Counted from the stretch's first letter, positions 20,155-31,840 are shown. The stretch: DNA of 64,000 nt from Ascoidea tarda (nom. inval.) (GCA_030560485.1 JAKTTS010000015.1:1-64000); one strand, 5' to 3'. Made by a program: numbers and translations. Notes: generated by a model from the letters alone, not told the origin.

Positions 20155-23100
20155 ATGTTGTCTAGATTTCCCTACTCCAGTGCTCCACTTCGTACTGTGA
20201 AGGAAGTATGTTACTCTTATCTCGCTATCCACAACCATGAATTGACCCATCTACTCTCTTTAATTTGATGTTCTGAACTGCCTACTAACCTTCTTTTGCT
20301 TTGCAGGTTCAATTTGGGCTTTTTTCTCCAGAAGAAACTGTATGTATCGCTTTATCTTATCCACAGAAATTTCTTCATTTTTGAATAGGGTTGCTAATTC
20401 CAATTTCGCGTTTTTTTTGTTTTACTTTTTTGACAGAGAGCTATCAGTGTTGTCAAAATTGAATTTTCTGAAATCATGGATGAAAACAGAAAACCCAAAC
20501 TAGGTGGTTTAAGTGATCCCAGATTGGGCACCATTGACCCTAGTTTTAAATGTCAAACCTGTGGTGAGGGCATGAGTGAATGTCCAGGTCATTTTGGTCA
20601 TATTGAATTAGCTAAACCAGTCTTCCATATTGGTTTCATACCCAAGATTAAAAAAGTTTGCGAATCTATTTGCATGAATTGCGGGAAATTGTTATTGGAT
20701 GAAAATAACTTTGATATGAAAAAGGCTATAAAGATCAAAGACCCAAAAAAAAGATTTGCAGCTGTTTGGCGTTTGTGTAAAACCAGAACTGTCTGTGAAG
20801 CTGATGATGATCCTGAAAATCCAAACATTATACATAAGACCGGCTGTGGCCACACTCAACCAACCATCAGAAGAGATGGTTTGAAACTAATTGCAACATA
20901 CAAAAAGAAAGATTCCGATGACGATATGGATCAACCAGAAAAAAAAACTTTAGCTCCATCTGAAGTTTTGGAAGCTTTTAAACATATATCTCTGGAAGAC
21001 TGTCGTAGATTGGGCTTTGACGAAAACTATGCCAGACCTGAATGGATGATTATAACCGTTTTACCTGTGCCTCCACCTCCTGTTCGTCCCTCCATCGCAT
21101 TCAATGAATCAGCTCGTGGTGAGGATGATTTGACTTTTAAATTAGCTGATATACTAAAAGCAAGTATAAATGTTCAAAAACTAGAATTGGATGGTTCCCC
21201 ACAGCACGTTATCATTGAGTTTGAAAACCTATTACAATATCATGTTGCAACTTATATGGATAATGATATTGCTGGTCAACCATTAGCCAAGCACAAATCC
21301 GGTAGAGCAATCAAGTCAATTCGTGCTCGTTTAAAGAGTAAAGAAGGTCGTGTGCGTGGAAATCTTATGGGTAAGCGTGTTGATTTCTCGGCTCGTACCG
21401 TTATTTCTGGTGATCCAAATTTAGAATTAGATCAAGTTGGTGTTCCAAGAAGTATCGCAAGAATATTGACCTATCCCGAGATTGTAACTCCTTATAATAT
21501 ACATCGTTTGACTGAGTATGTTCGTAACGGTCCAAATGAACATCCAGGTGCAAAACATGTCATTCGTGATACTGGTGATCGTATTGATTTAAAATATCAT
21601 AAAAAAGCCGGTGATATCCAGTTACAGTATGGTTGGAGAGTCGAACGTCATCTAATGGACGATGATCCTGTTCTCTTTAACCGTCAACCTTCTTTGCATA
21701 AAATGTCTATGATGTGTCATAGAGCGAAAATTATGCCCTACTCCACATTTAGAATCAACTTGTCTGTCACTTCTCCTTATAATGCAGATTTTGATGGTGA
21801 TGAAATGAATCTTCATGTACCTCAGTCTGCTGAAACAAGAGCTGAACTACAAAATTTGGTTGCTGTGCCCTTGCAAATTGTTTCTCCACAATCTAATAAG
21901 CCAGTCATGGGTATTGTTCAAGATACCCTATGTGGTATTCGTAAAATGACTCTTCGCGATATATTTATTGAATATGATCAAGTAATGCAAATATGCTACT
22001 GGGTCAAGGACTGGAATGGAATTATGCCACCACCTGCCATATTAAAACCAAAACCGTTATGGACTGGTAAACAATTGTTATCATTAGCAATTCCCGAGGG
22101 TATCCATTTATTAAGATTCGACGAAAAAACAACTTTGCTAAGTCCAAATGATGATGGTATGCTTATTATCAATGGAGAAATAATGTTTGGTATTGTCAAC
22201 AAAAAAACTGTTGGTGCAACAAATGGAGGTCTAATACATACAGTAATGAGAGAAAAGGGTTCCAAGGCTTGTGCTGATTTATTTGGTAACATCCAAAAAA
22301 TTGTAAATTATTGGCTACTTCACAATGGTTTTTCCATTGGTATCGGTGACACTATTGCCGATGCTGATACTATGAAAAAGATTACAACAACAATCGCCGA
22401 AGCTAAACAAAAAGTTCAAGACTTAATTCTTGATGCTCAAGCAAATAGATTAGAATTGGAACCTGGTATGACATTACGTGAGTCCTTTGAATCAAAAGTT
22501 TCCAGGGTTTTAAACCAAGCTCGTGATGATGCGGGTCATTGTGCCCAAATGAATCTTAAAGAATTAAACAATGTCAAACAGATGGTTGTTTCTGGTTCTA
22601 AAGGTTCATTTATTAATATTTCACAAATGTCGGCATGTGTTGGACAGCAAATTGTTGAGGGAAAACGTATTCCATTTGGTTTTGCTGATCGTACTTTGCC
22701 ACATTTCACAAAAGATGATTTCAGTCCTGAATCAAAGGGTTTCGTTGAAAATTCTTACCTAAGAGGATTAACTCCCCAAGAATTTTTCTTTCACGCCATG
22801 GCTGGTCGTGAGGGTTTAATCGATACCGCCGTTAAAACTGCAGAAACCGGTTATATTCAACGTCGTCTAGTGAAAGCTTTAGAAGATATTATGGTTCACT
22901 ATGATGGAACAACCCGTAATTCAGTCGGTGCTATTATTCAATTTATTTATGGTGAAGATGGGCTAGATGCAACCCAGGTTGAAAAACAACCTATTGACAC
23001 AATCCCAGGTTCTGATAATAAGTTTGAAAAGAAATACCGTATTGATCTTATGGATCCATCTAAATGTATCCGATCTTCTCTTTTGCAAAGTGGGGATGAT

Positions 23101-25782
23101 ATTCGTGGTAATGCCCAATTACAAGCTATTCTTGATGAAGAATATAACCAATTATTAGAAGACAGAAAGTATTTGAGAACAAGTGTCTTTCCAAATGGTG
23201 AATATAAATGGCCATTACCAGTAAATATCCGTCGTGTTATACAAAATGCACAACAGAATTTCCACTGTGACAACGGTGAAGCAAGTGATTTAAATTTGGA
23301 AGATATTGTCAGGGGTGTCCAAGAGTTGTGTTCCAAGTTAACTGTCATTCGAGGTGAGGGAAAATTGGTTGAAGAAGTTCAGGAAAATGCTACTTTATTA
23401 TTTCTGTGCTTGATTCGATCTCGACTTGCCTCCCGTCGTGTTATTGAAGAGTTCAAGTTAAATAAAGCGGCTTTTGAATGGGTTTTGGGAGACATTCAAT
23501 CATTATTTCAAAAATCCATAGTCCATCCTGGTGAGATGGTGGGAGTTGTTGCTGCACAATCAATTGGTGAGCCCGCTACTCAAATGACTTTAAACACATT
23601 CCATTATGCAGGTGTCTCTTCTAAAAATGTTACTCTTGGTGTTCCACGTCTTAAAGAAATTCTTAATATTGCCAAAAACATTAAAACACCATCACTTACA
23701 GTTTATTTAAGACCAGAATATGCCGATAGCAAGGTCAGGGCTAAAGAAATTCAATCTGCTATTCAGTATACTACATTGAGAAGTGTTACAGCAGCCACAG
23801 AGATTTACTATGATCCAGATCCTAGAAGTACCCTTATAGAAGAAGATTATGAGATGGTTGAAGGTTATTTTGCTATTCTTGATGATGCCACCGAAAGAAC
23901 ATTGTATCAGCAATCACCTTGGCTATTGCGTATTGAAGTTGATAGAAAAGCGTTGCTTGATAAACAACTTACTCTATCCCAAGTTGCTGAAACTATAAAA
24001 AGCACATTTGGGGATGACTTGTTTGTTATGTTTTCTGCTGATGCTTCAAGTGATAAGTTAATTATACGTTGTCGTGTTGTTCGTGATCAAAAACTTGCTA
24101 TTGATGAGGACACAGAAGAAGATAAAATTGTAAAGCAGATTGAACAAAACATACTTGATTTATCTCTTAGAGGTGTTCCTGATATTGCAAGAGTGTTCAT
24201 TTCTAAAAAGAAGGTTGATGTTATTGCAGAAAAAGGACAGTTAATCAAAGCAGATGAAGAAGAAGGAGGAAAGGATTATGTAGCTGAAGGAGGCGAATAT
24301 GTTCAAGTTAAAAAGTACTTCCTTGAAACCGATGGTTGTAATCTTGCAGAGGTTATGACTGTTGCCGGGATTGATTCAACTAGAACTTATTCGAATGATT
24401 TTGTTGAAATTCTTGAAGTTTTAGGTATTGAAGCTACACGGGCTGCATTGTTTAAAGAAATTTATCAGGTTATCTCATTTGATGGTTCATATGTGAACTA
24501 CCGTCATATGGCTTTGCTTGTTGATGCAATGACTTCCCGTGGTCACCTTATGGCTATTACAAGACATGGAATTAACAGAGCTGATACTGGTGCTCTTATG
24601 CGTGCCTCTTTTGAAGAAACTGTTGAGATTTTATTAGAAGCTGGTGCATCAGCTGAATTGGATGACTGTGCAGGTGTTTCACAAAACGTTTTATTGGGAC
24701 AAATAGCTCCTATTGGAACAGGTGCATTTGATGTTTTGATTGACGAGGATATGTTAAGTGCTATACCAAATAATTATAATTTACCCTCGGCTGCTCTTGT
24801 CAAGGGTTCTGACACTTTAGATGGTGCTGCAACTCCTTATGACTCCAGATCTCCATTATATGATGAATTCCATGATGATATAGGAGAATCAGTTCTGTTT
24901 ACACCTGTTCGTGATGTATCACCAACTGAAGGGGGTGGTTTCACTGAATATGGTGGATTCCAAAGTCCATTCCCTGATAGGGCTGGAGTGACACCAACAT
25001 CTCCTTTTGGACAGTACCAAAGTTCATATGCTCCTTCTTCGCCCTTGTTTTCTTCAACATCACCATCTTACAATCCTACCTCCCCTTCATATCAAACAAC
25101 ATCTCCTTCTTACTCTCCAACCTCTCCTTCTTATTCTCCTACGTCTCCATCCTATTCTCCCACTTCCCCTTCCTACTCTCCTACGTCTCCATCCTATTCG
25201 CCAACATCGCCATCTTACTCACCTACATCTCCATCATATTCTCCTACATCTCCATCATATTCCCCAACCTCTCCATCATATTCCCCAACCTCTCCATCAT
25301 ATTCTCCCACATCTCCAAATTACTCACCCACATCCCCAAATTACTCGCCCACATCTCCATCATATTCATCAACCTCTCCCTCCTATTCACCAACCTCTCC
25401 ATCATATTCCCCAACTTCTCCTGTATATTCTCCTAGATCTCCATCATATTCTCCTACTTCTCCTAATTATTCACCAACTTCTCCCAGTTATTCTCCTAAT
25501 AATAGAAACTACTCACCTACCTCACCAACTTATTCACCAACATCACCAACATACTCGCCAGGAGCCGCAACTTATTCACCAACATCACCAACCTATTCTC
25601 CCACATCTCCTAACTATTCACCAACCTCCCCTGCATATTCTCCGGGATCCCCTAATAACACTTCATCAATATCGCCCAATAACGGTTCTCCAAATTCTCC
25701 CACCTATTCTCCTTCAAACTCTAACTCTTCTGACCCTCAGGAAGACGTTACAGATTCTTCCAATAAAAAGAATGATCAATAA
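20155..25782 (+). CDS. RPO21: RNA polymerase II largest subunit (two 5' introns)
   Basis: The long frame from 20476 starts inside the protein; the true N-terminus comes from two upstream exons. Exons are 20155-20205 (17 codons, ending TVKE), 20307-20339 (11 codons, [11 protein letters not shown]) and 20437-25782, giving about 1809 residues. The spliced N-terminus matches the known Rpb1 start (..[23 protein letters not shown]). Visible parts: Zn-binding clamp ([17 protein letters not shown]), catalytic [12 protein letters not shown] (Asp near 479/481/483), bridge helix and trigger loop region ([22 protein letters not shown]), [20 protein letters not shown], and a C-terminal domain of roughly 28-30 heptads of YSPTSPS type. 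Rpb1 is the catalytic subunit of Pol II and its CTD couples transcription to RNA processing. Confidence 0.97.
20206..20306 (+). other. RPB1 intron 1
   Basis: A 101-nt intron with donor GTATGT, canonical branch point TACTAAC at 20283-20289 and acceptor TTTGCAG ending at 20306. Removing it joins TVKE to VQFGLF in frame, as in other Rpb1 proteins. Confidence 0.95.
20340..20436 (+). other. RPB1 intron 2
   Basis: A 97-nt intron with donor GTATGT, probable branch point TGCTAAT near 20392-20398 and acceptor TTTTTGACAG ending at 20436. Splicing joins SPEET to [13 protein letters not shown] in frame. The exon between the two introns is only 33 nt. Confidence 0.92.
25027..25730 (+). repeat. RPB1 CTD heptad-coding tandem repeat (21-bp units)
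   Basis: A tandem array of degenerate 21-bp units encodes YSPTSPS-type heptads. The first few and the last third deviate ([28 protein letters not shown]); the middle block is near-consensus. Another frame gives a long Leu/His/Pro ORF that is only a shadow. Confidence 0.95.
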
Positions 25783-26067
25783 TTTTATTTTGAAAATCGG
25801 TTTTATTGAATTTTATTTTTGTTTTGTTTGATTTTTTTCTTTTTTTTTTTTTTTTTGGTAAATTGAATTTTTGTATTCTATAATTATTTCGGTAAAAAAT
25901 TTAATTCAAAAGAAAAGTTTTTATGCAGGTTTTCTAATATATACAATATATAAATAATATTAAATTCTTTAATAAATGATATTTTGAGATAAATCTTGAT
26001 ATAGATAGAAAAAAACTATGAAAATAACTATCAAAATAACTATTAAGATAAAGTACACAAAAGCAAG

Positions 26068-28131
26068 CTAATACTTTTTCGAAATCAAGCCTTTAAACAT
26101 ATCAAATGAGTTTCCATCAGGTTGCAACTCATATCTTTTACCATTCCTTAACCCATTTTTATCTACCTCTTCAGCAATAAGCATTCCCCAGTCTGGCGTT
26201 ATTCCAGATATTCTTGCTTTAACATTTCCATGAGTGGTTAAAGTAACTTCTTGATCTGAATGCAACCAAGCATCGTAATATTCAGAAAGAAAACTTTGGA
26301 ATCCTGAGACAAGGAAAACTCTAAATATCTTTTCAAAAAAAAACATGTATCTTGCTAAAAACTTCTCAATTGTAAATGGGGGTAGTTCATTCATTCCTTG
26401 AGATTTTCTGACTTTATTCAACTCTTTAAGGACTAAATTCAATGATGTGGTTGGGGCAGTGTTAAATACGTTTACACCAGTTCCAGCAACAAGCACAAAA
26501 TCTTTGTCAATAACATTTGTATTGATTAAAATACCACAAATTTTTGCATACACTGGATCAATGTTATTGACGGTGATATTTTCATATTTTGTTCTTGTTT
26601 CAAGGTATTCTGGTTTTAAAATGTAAACATCATTTGGCCATTTAATTTTGACAGGCATTTCATTATAACCAGAGTTTTCAGTTCCACCATAAGATTTAAT
26701 AGCTTTCACAACAGCCAAAGACACTATATATTGAACAAAGACAATTGGAGATATTCTGTTATTTGAGATTGGGATTTTTAAAGTTGAAGAGGCAGCCATA
26801 ACACCAGGGGGATTAACCCAAACGTTTCCACCTCTTCCACGACCAGCGACTTGAGTGGTTCCAACAGCTAAAGTACCTTGAGGCAAGTATTTTAATATAT
26901 TGGTATTTTTATCTAGAATTGAAGAAGTCGATGTGATAACTTCAGCATATAGTAGAGTAGAACCAAAGCTTCCGCAAGATTGGCCAACGTTTTTCCAATT
27001 GGTTTCTAAGAATTTGAAAAAAGAAGTAATGTTAAAATAAGGAGTCTTTCTGTAATTTGGTAGGATATTAGTAAAATATTCAACTTCTTTTAAAGCAGTA
27101 ACAGCATTTTCGTATTCTTCATGAGGTTTGATAAGAAAATGGTTTAACGAATCCTGATCTGCATGATGGAATCTAAAGGTATCTTGGATGCCATAAAAGA
27201 CTGTTTTGTCATTTTCTTCAGTTTTATTTTCAATATTTTTTTCCAAAGTTGAAACTAAACCAGAAACTACATTTTCTTTATTTGAGACCAAAACAATTGG
27301 AGTTAACCTTGGGATATTAACAGTTGAAATTTTATTGACTTGTAAACCCAATTTTTCTAAACAATGTCTTAAATAGATGAGTCTATTTTTTGAATTTTTA
27401 ATTAAGATTTCGATTATATCATGAATGGATTCCTCCATTTCTTTTGTTGCCTTCATTAAAACAGGATTAAATTCCGGATGATTACCAAATAACAAGGCCT
27501 TACCATTGCCTACTTTACACAAGATAGAAGCAGCTTTAACATTATTTTTTCCACAGGACACATTTAGATCATCTTTATATGTAGATAAAATTTCAACAGT
27601 ATCTGGATACTTATCAGCATCTACAAAAACCGGGCCACCATTGAAATAGGTTATACAACTGTCAATTTCAATACCATCTAGAGAATTTTTGTTGATTAGA
27701 ACTTCACAAGCTTTAGCTCCTGCTTCAGAATGATAAGCAAAACCAGGAAAGGCAGGACCTCTTGCTATATCAGAGAAAAACCTCAATTCTCTTGGACCAG
27801 ACACCTCTAGAACAGGATCACCAACAGCGAACTCGCATCTTGAGGAAGCATAGTAAGCACCAGCACAGAAACCTAAATACTTACCCCCTTTTTTCATATA
27901 CTGCATGATTTTCTTGTTTCCAGGGCCATTGAGTTCACGACAACTTGGTTGATCTTGACCACCAGGGAACACCAATAGAGAAGTTTTCTCAGGCCATGGT
28001 TCCTCGATGATAGTCTTTGCAGTAACAGCAGTAACAGCATAGTAGGGAGAGAGAAAGTTTCTAAAAGTTTCTAAACAGTGTTTAACAGACTCAGGAGTGG
28101 TGCCAGCACCACTGTAGATAAGAACGTTCAT
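26068..28131 (-). CDS. BPL1: Biotin--protein ligase
   Basis: Starting at the Met at 28131 (MNVLIYSGAG) gives 687 residues, against 690 for S. cerevisiae Bpl1. The upstream 44-residue extension is Ser/Cys/Leu repeat-like and is rejected. The N-terminal half is a glutamine-amidotransferase-like domain (LLVFPGGQDQPS, GKYLGFCAGAYYAS). The catalytic half has the biotinyl-AMP motif GRGRGGNVWVNPPG, KWPNDVYI, the biotin-contact region KICGILINTN and VAGTGVNVFN, then a C-terminal domain. Bpl1 activates biotin with ATP and attaches it to acetyl-CoA carboxylase, pyruvate carboxylase and others. It lies between RPB1 and CRD1, as in S. cerevisiae. A TATAAAA (minus strand, 28249-28255) lies about 120 bp upstream of the start. 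Confidence 0.96.
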   Translation of the reverse strand: MNVLIYSGAGTTPESVKHCLETFRNFLSPYYAVTAVTAKTIIEEPWPEKTSLLVFPGGQDQPSCRELNGPGNKKIMQYMKKGGKYLGFCAGAYYASSRCEFAVGDPVLEVSGPRELRFFSDIARGPAFPGFAYHSEAGAKACEVLINKNSLDGIEIDSCITYFNGGPVFVDADKYPDTVEILSTYKDDLNVSCGKNNVKAASILCKVGNGKALLFGNHPEFNPVLMKATKEMEESIHDIIEILIKNSKNRLIYLRHCLEKLGLQVNKISTVNIPRLTPIVLVSNKENVVSGLVSTLEKNIENKTEENDKTVFYGIQDTFRFHHADQDSLNHFLIKPHEEYENAVTALKEVEYFTNILPNYRKTPYFNITSFFKFLETNWKNVGQSCGSFGSTLLYAEVITSTSSILDKNTNILKYLPQGTLAVGTTQVAGRGRGGNVWVNPPGVMAASSTLKIPISNNRISPIVFVQYIVSLAVVKAIKSYGGTENSGYNEMPVKIKWPNDVYILKPEYLETRTKYENITVNNIDPVYAKICGILINTNVIDKDFVLVAGTGVNVFNTAPTTSLNLVLKELNKVRKSQGMNELPPFTIEKFLARYMFFFEKIFRVFLVSGFQSFLSEYYDAWLHSDQEVTLTTHGNVKARISGITPDWGMLIAEEVDKNGLRNGKRYELQPDGNSFDMFKGLISKKY

Positions 28132-28571
28132 TCTGAAGGAGAAGCTGTGTATTGCGCGTGAGAAGCAAGACAAGAAGCAAGACGAGAAGCAAGATAAAAG
28201 CAGCAGAAGTGGCAGAGAAGCAGAGAAGCAGAGGCAGGAAATAGTCTGTTTTATAGTACCCACGAAGAGATGATTCAGGCTCTTTCCCTTTTAGGATCCA
28301 ATACTCAGAGTCATGCTCCAGTGGTGCGGGTCTGGTGCAGGCCTACTGTAGCTCATCTGTAGGAGCAATACCAGAAGCTGAAAAACCGGATCTCACCGGT
28401 TGATATTCAAAGTTACCCAACATACATATATATGCGTTTTCATGCACTGGTACATATGCTACCATTCCAGTGGTTCTCTGGTCCCAACCGACTGGCAAAA
28501 GCTGGAGCAAAAATTGGGGCAAAAGCTGAAGCACAGACAGCTCAAGTCGAGGAAGCTGGAGGCTTTGATGC
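28132..28571. promoter_or_regulatory. Divergent promoter BPL1 / CRD1
   Basis: A 440-bp GC-elevated spacer. On the BPL1 side there is AAGCAAGACGAGAAGCAAGA repeat-like sequence (28165-28240) and the TATAAAA box on the minus strand at 28249-28255. Small ORFs here (28343-28654) have no support. Confidence 0.5.
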
Positions 28572-29576
28572 ATGGTCGTTGCTCAGAAAATGAATACTTT
28601 CTTAGGAATTGCCCTCCATCCAGCTGTGCCTACTTTTTTGAAGATCGCGCCTAGAGGCGTCTTGCCATTTTCTCTTGCAAGCAAAGCTTCTTGTCTTTCT
28701 CCTGGGCTTCATCTCCAATGGAGAAGGCCAGTTGGAAACTCTTTGAGTTGTGTCCAATTGTTTAGAGTAGAGGCTGCCTTATGCTCTAGAGCCTTTGCTA
28801 CATCCAACTGGAATTTACAGCTTGCCCCGAAGACCTTGGCTGAGACGACAAAGAAGAAATTCAAGACCAGGCAGAAACAGATTATCGATAGGACAAAGCA
28901 GATCCAAAAGAATATTGTGAAACCTTTGAAAAACGTCATTCCAGAACATGAAAATATTTACACAATTCCCAACATCTTGACCTTTACCAGGTTGGCTTCA
29001 GCTCCACTTATTGGTTACTTGATTGCAAATCAACATGTTTTGTCTGCTTTTCTTTTATTTGGCTATTCCTGTGTGACTGATTTTGTCGATGGATATATTG
29101 CCAGAAAATATAATATGGGATCAGTGCTAGGCTCAGTCATTGATCCAATGGCTGATAAATTGTTAATGGTAGTTTGCACTGCATGTTTGACCTATTCAAA
29201 TACTATTCCGTTATATTTGGCTGTCTTAATACTAGGAAGAGATGGGTTACTAGGCTTGTCTGCTATCTATTTCAGATATATATCGCTACCTTCTCCAAGA
29301 ACTTTTCTTCGATTTTGGGATTTTAGTATTCCTTCAGCTGAGGTTCACCCAACAACAATCTCAAAATATAATACTTTTTTTCAAATGCTTTATATTGCTT
29401 GTTGTGTTGTTCAGCCTGTTATATATCCGTTATTAGAGCAAAATTATCTCGATTTAATTAAAACTGCTTTCACTGGCCTAGAATACTTGACTGCAACAAC
29501 TACTGTTCTAAGTGGTTTATCATACATTTTTTCCAAAAATGCTGTGAAAATTCTTCATAAACCTTCAATTAATTAA
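28572..29576 (+). CDS. CRD1: Cardiolipin synthase, mitochondrial
   Basis: A 334-residue CDP-alcohol phosphatidyltransferase. The signature D-x2-D-G-x2-A-R-x8-G-x3-D-x3-D is complete at residues 170-195 (DFVDGYIARKYNMG, then SVIDPMADK). It follows IPNILTFTRLASAPLIGYL and precedes several membrane segments. The N-terminal ~125 residues are basic and Ser-rich, fitting a mitochondrial presequence. The enzyme condenses CDP-diacylglycerol with phosphatidylglycerol in the inner membrane. The Met at residue 7 is an alternative start. It is longer than S. cerevisiae Crd1 (283 aa) owing to the N-terminus. Neighbours BPL1 and CCT4 are the same as in S. cerevisiae. Confidence 0.93.
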   Translation: MVVAQKMNTFLGIALHPAVPTFLKIAPRGVLPFSLASKASCLSPGLHLQWRRPVGNSLSCVQLFRVEAALCSRAFATSNWNLQLAPKTLAETTKKKFKTRQKQIIDRTKQIQKNIVKPLKNVIPEHENIYTIPNILTFTRLASAPLIGYLIANQHVLSAFLLFGYSCVTDFVDGYIARKYNMGSVLGSVIDPMADKLLMVVCTACLTYSNTIPLYLAVLILGRDGLLGLSAIYFRYISLPSPRTFLRFWDFSIPSAEVHPTTISKYNTFFQMLYIACCVVQPVIYPLLEQNYLDLIKTAFTGLEYLTATTTVLSGLSYIFSKNAVKILHKPSIN

Positions 29577-29885
29577 TTAACTAATTAATTAACTAATTAA
29601 TCAGTTAATCAGTTAATTGAATGGTTGAATAATTGAATAGTCATGGTGTTTTTGAAGTTTTAATTTAGTTCATTGTTTATATTCACTAGGATTTTTTGCT
29701 AGTTTCTATTTTTACACTTGTACAATTTTTAATGTCTGTATCAAATAGCACTATTATGTATCGAAAACAAAACAAAACAAAACAAAACAAAACAAAACAA
29801 AACAAAACAAAAAAGATTATGATTATTATGATTATGATTATGATTACTATTCTATTAAAATATAATACTAAAACTAAATGACCAA
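29577..29885. repeat. Convergent spacer with AATT-rich and (AAAAC)9 repeats
   Basis: The CRD1-CCT4 convergent spacer holds an AATTAACT-type tandem region (29570-29625), nine AAAAC units (29764-29808) and ATTATG repeats (29816-29850). No gene is visible. Confidence 0.9.
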
Positions 29886-31591
29886 TTAACGAGCAAATAC
29901 TATGTCATCAATACGTAAAATAGATTTAACACATTCGGCTGCAAGCGAAATCTCACTAGAATTAACAAGTACAGGTTGTAAAACATGCTCTTGGTATAAA
30001 TCTGTGACACCAGATCGACGAACAGAAATACCTGCATTTATTTCTCCATTTTCATGTCTATTTCTTAGTTCAGTAACAATTTTAATACTATTCAACCCAG
30101 CATTTTCTGCTAATGTAATCGGAATCACCTCCAATGCTTGGGCAAATTCTTTCCAACAAAATTGTTCACTACCTGACAATAATTGACTTTCTTTCATCAA
30201 TACTCTTGAAACTTCAATCTCTGGTGCACCACCGCCGGCAATTAGCGCTTTTTGCTTAACGAGACAACGCATCACACAGAGTGCATCATGAATTGAACGT
30301 TCAGTTTCATCCAATATTAATTCGTTAGCTCCACGACAAATAACAGAGACTGTTGGTTTAGATGCAGATTTGATTCCACTAATTTTAACAATCTTTGATC
30401 CAGAACTTTCAATTTCTTGTACTAAATCAGCTGAACCTAGTCTATCTTCAGTAAATGAATCAACATCAGCAATTAATTTACATCCAAGGGATTTGGAAAT
30501 AAATTCAACTTCTTCTCTTTCAATATCTTTAATACACATAATATTTAGTCTTGAGAGGAAATGCAAGGCCAAATCATTAACTGCATCTCTTAAAATTGAT
30601 TTTTGAATTAATAAAACATTGCATTTTGCCTTCTTAATTTTTTTACAAATATTTAACAAATATGCTCTTTCTTCTTTGAAAATTTTGTCCATTTGTCTGT
30701 AATCGTTAATGACGACAGTGTTTTCCATATCAGGTTTTGGAGGAGATAATTGAAATTGAATTACAGCAATTCTTGCTTTTTCCATTCTGAATGGGCCACC
30801 AGCACTTTTAAGTGCATTTTGGGTTAACACAACACCTTCAACTAACTCAGTGTCCTCAATTGTACCACCGGATTTTTTGATCAATCTAATGTCATTTAAA
30901 TCAACGTTATTGGATTCAATATCAGCAACTCTTAACACGGAATCAACTGCAAGAGGAGCCAATAAAGAGGTGTAAGGAGAGACAATTTTAGAGCTTAGAG
31001 AAGTCGATGCAGCACGAATCAATGCATCACGGTCGTCAAAAGATATTTTGACAGACATGTCAAGTAAAATTTCAACTGCTCTCTTTGCAGCTCTTTGAAA
31101 CGATTCACCTATAATAGTTGGATGAATTCCCATTTTTAATAATTTGTCAGCAGCACTCAACAATGCGCCAGTTATAACCACCACAGATGTTGTTCCATCG
31201 CCTGCTTCAACATCTTGAGCAGCAGAGACATCAACCAACATCTTAGCAGCTGGATGCAAAATTGCCATTTGTTTTAAAATGGTGTGTCCGTCATTTGAGA
31301 TAATTACTTCACCTTTACCAGTTTTTATCATTTTGTCCATACCTTTTGGACCAAGAGAAGTTCTAATAGCATCGGCAACCGCTAATTAACAATTGAGCTG
31401 TTAGTTACAATATTCCAAAAAGTTTGCTTAAATGATTAAAAAAATTTTCTCTAGAATTCGCAAAAAATAGAAAAGGCGAGGATAAACATACCTCTTGCAG
31501 CAATGATGTTGCTCTTACGAACTTCCTGGGGTTTGTCCTTGTCCCTGAAAGTTGAATTAGAAGGAGACGACCTGGCTGCTACTTTCGACAT
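29886..31591 (-). CDS. CCT4: Chaperonin CCT/TRiC delta subunit (one intron)
   Basis: Exon 1 is 31492-31591 (100 nt, starting MSKVAARSS and ending KSNIIAAR); exon 2 is 29886-31381. Splicing yields [23 protein letters not shown], the conserved N-terminus, and a protein of 531 residues (S. cerevisiae Cct4: 528). Group II chaperonin motifs: [25 protein letters not shown]-binding [13 protein letters not shown], and [11 protein letters not shown] near the C-terminus. The delta identity rests on [19 protein letters not shown] and [20 protein letters not shown], near-identical to Cct4. CCT folds actin and tubulin in the cytosol. Confidence 0.97.
31382..31491 (-). other. CCT4 intron
   Basis: A 110-nt intron on the minus strand with donor GTATGT (31491-31486), branch point AACTAAC (31406-31400) and acceptor TTAATTAG ending at 31382. 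Splicing restores codon GCG (Ala) across the junction in the conserved AARAVAD block. Confidence 0.93.
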
Positions 31592-31645
31592 GATTGTTTG
31601 TATGATTGTTGTGTAGATGACAAAAAGATGCGAGAAGTGTTTATA

Positions 31646-31840
31646 ATGTCACTGAAAGATCTTTTGAAAAATCAGCTCAACTCAAAAAAAAGGTTAGGTG
31701 TGTCCACAGCCCTGTCCATACGGGACATATCGAGGGAATTTGAGCTGCACCATACAAATACCCTGCTCATGTCGTACATACCTCTAAACAACAAAAAGCC
31801 TTTCAAAACAGTGAAGGATTTGATGGAGAACATTTTCTGA
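31646..31840 (+). CDS. Possible small protein, unknown
   Basis: A 64-codon frame from the Met at 31646 (an upstream Met at 31598 would almost touch the CCT4 start). The translation begins MSLKDLLKNQLNSKKRLGV and ends FKTVKDLMENIF. It has mixed, well-balanced composition with charged residues and no low complexity, unlike most chance ORFs nearby. I recognise no family. It lies in the divergent spacer between CCT4 and the Ser/Asn-rich gene. It could be a real small gene, an exon, or chance. Confidence 0.25.
   Translation: MSLKDLLKNQLNSKKRLGVSTALSIRDISREFELHHTNTLLMSYIPLNNKKPFKTVKDLMENIF

Noticed and set aside
25007-25831. 274-codon frame rich in Leu, His and Pro over the RPB1 CTD
   Set aside because: A frame-shifted shadow of the 21-bp heptad repeat; no domain, and RPB1 fully explains the sequence.
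29764-29850. CRISPR-like short repeats
   Set aside because: Simple AAAAC and ATTATG microsatellites with no spacers, in a yeast nuclear genome.
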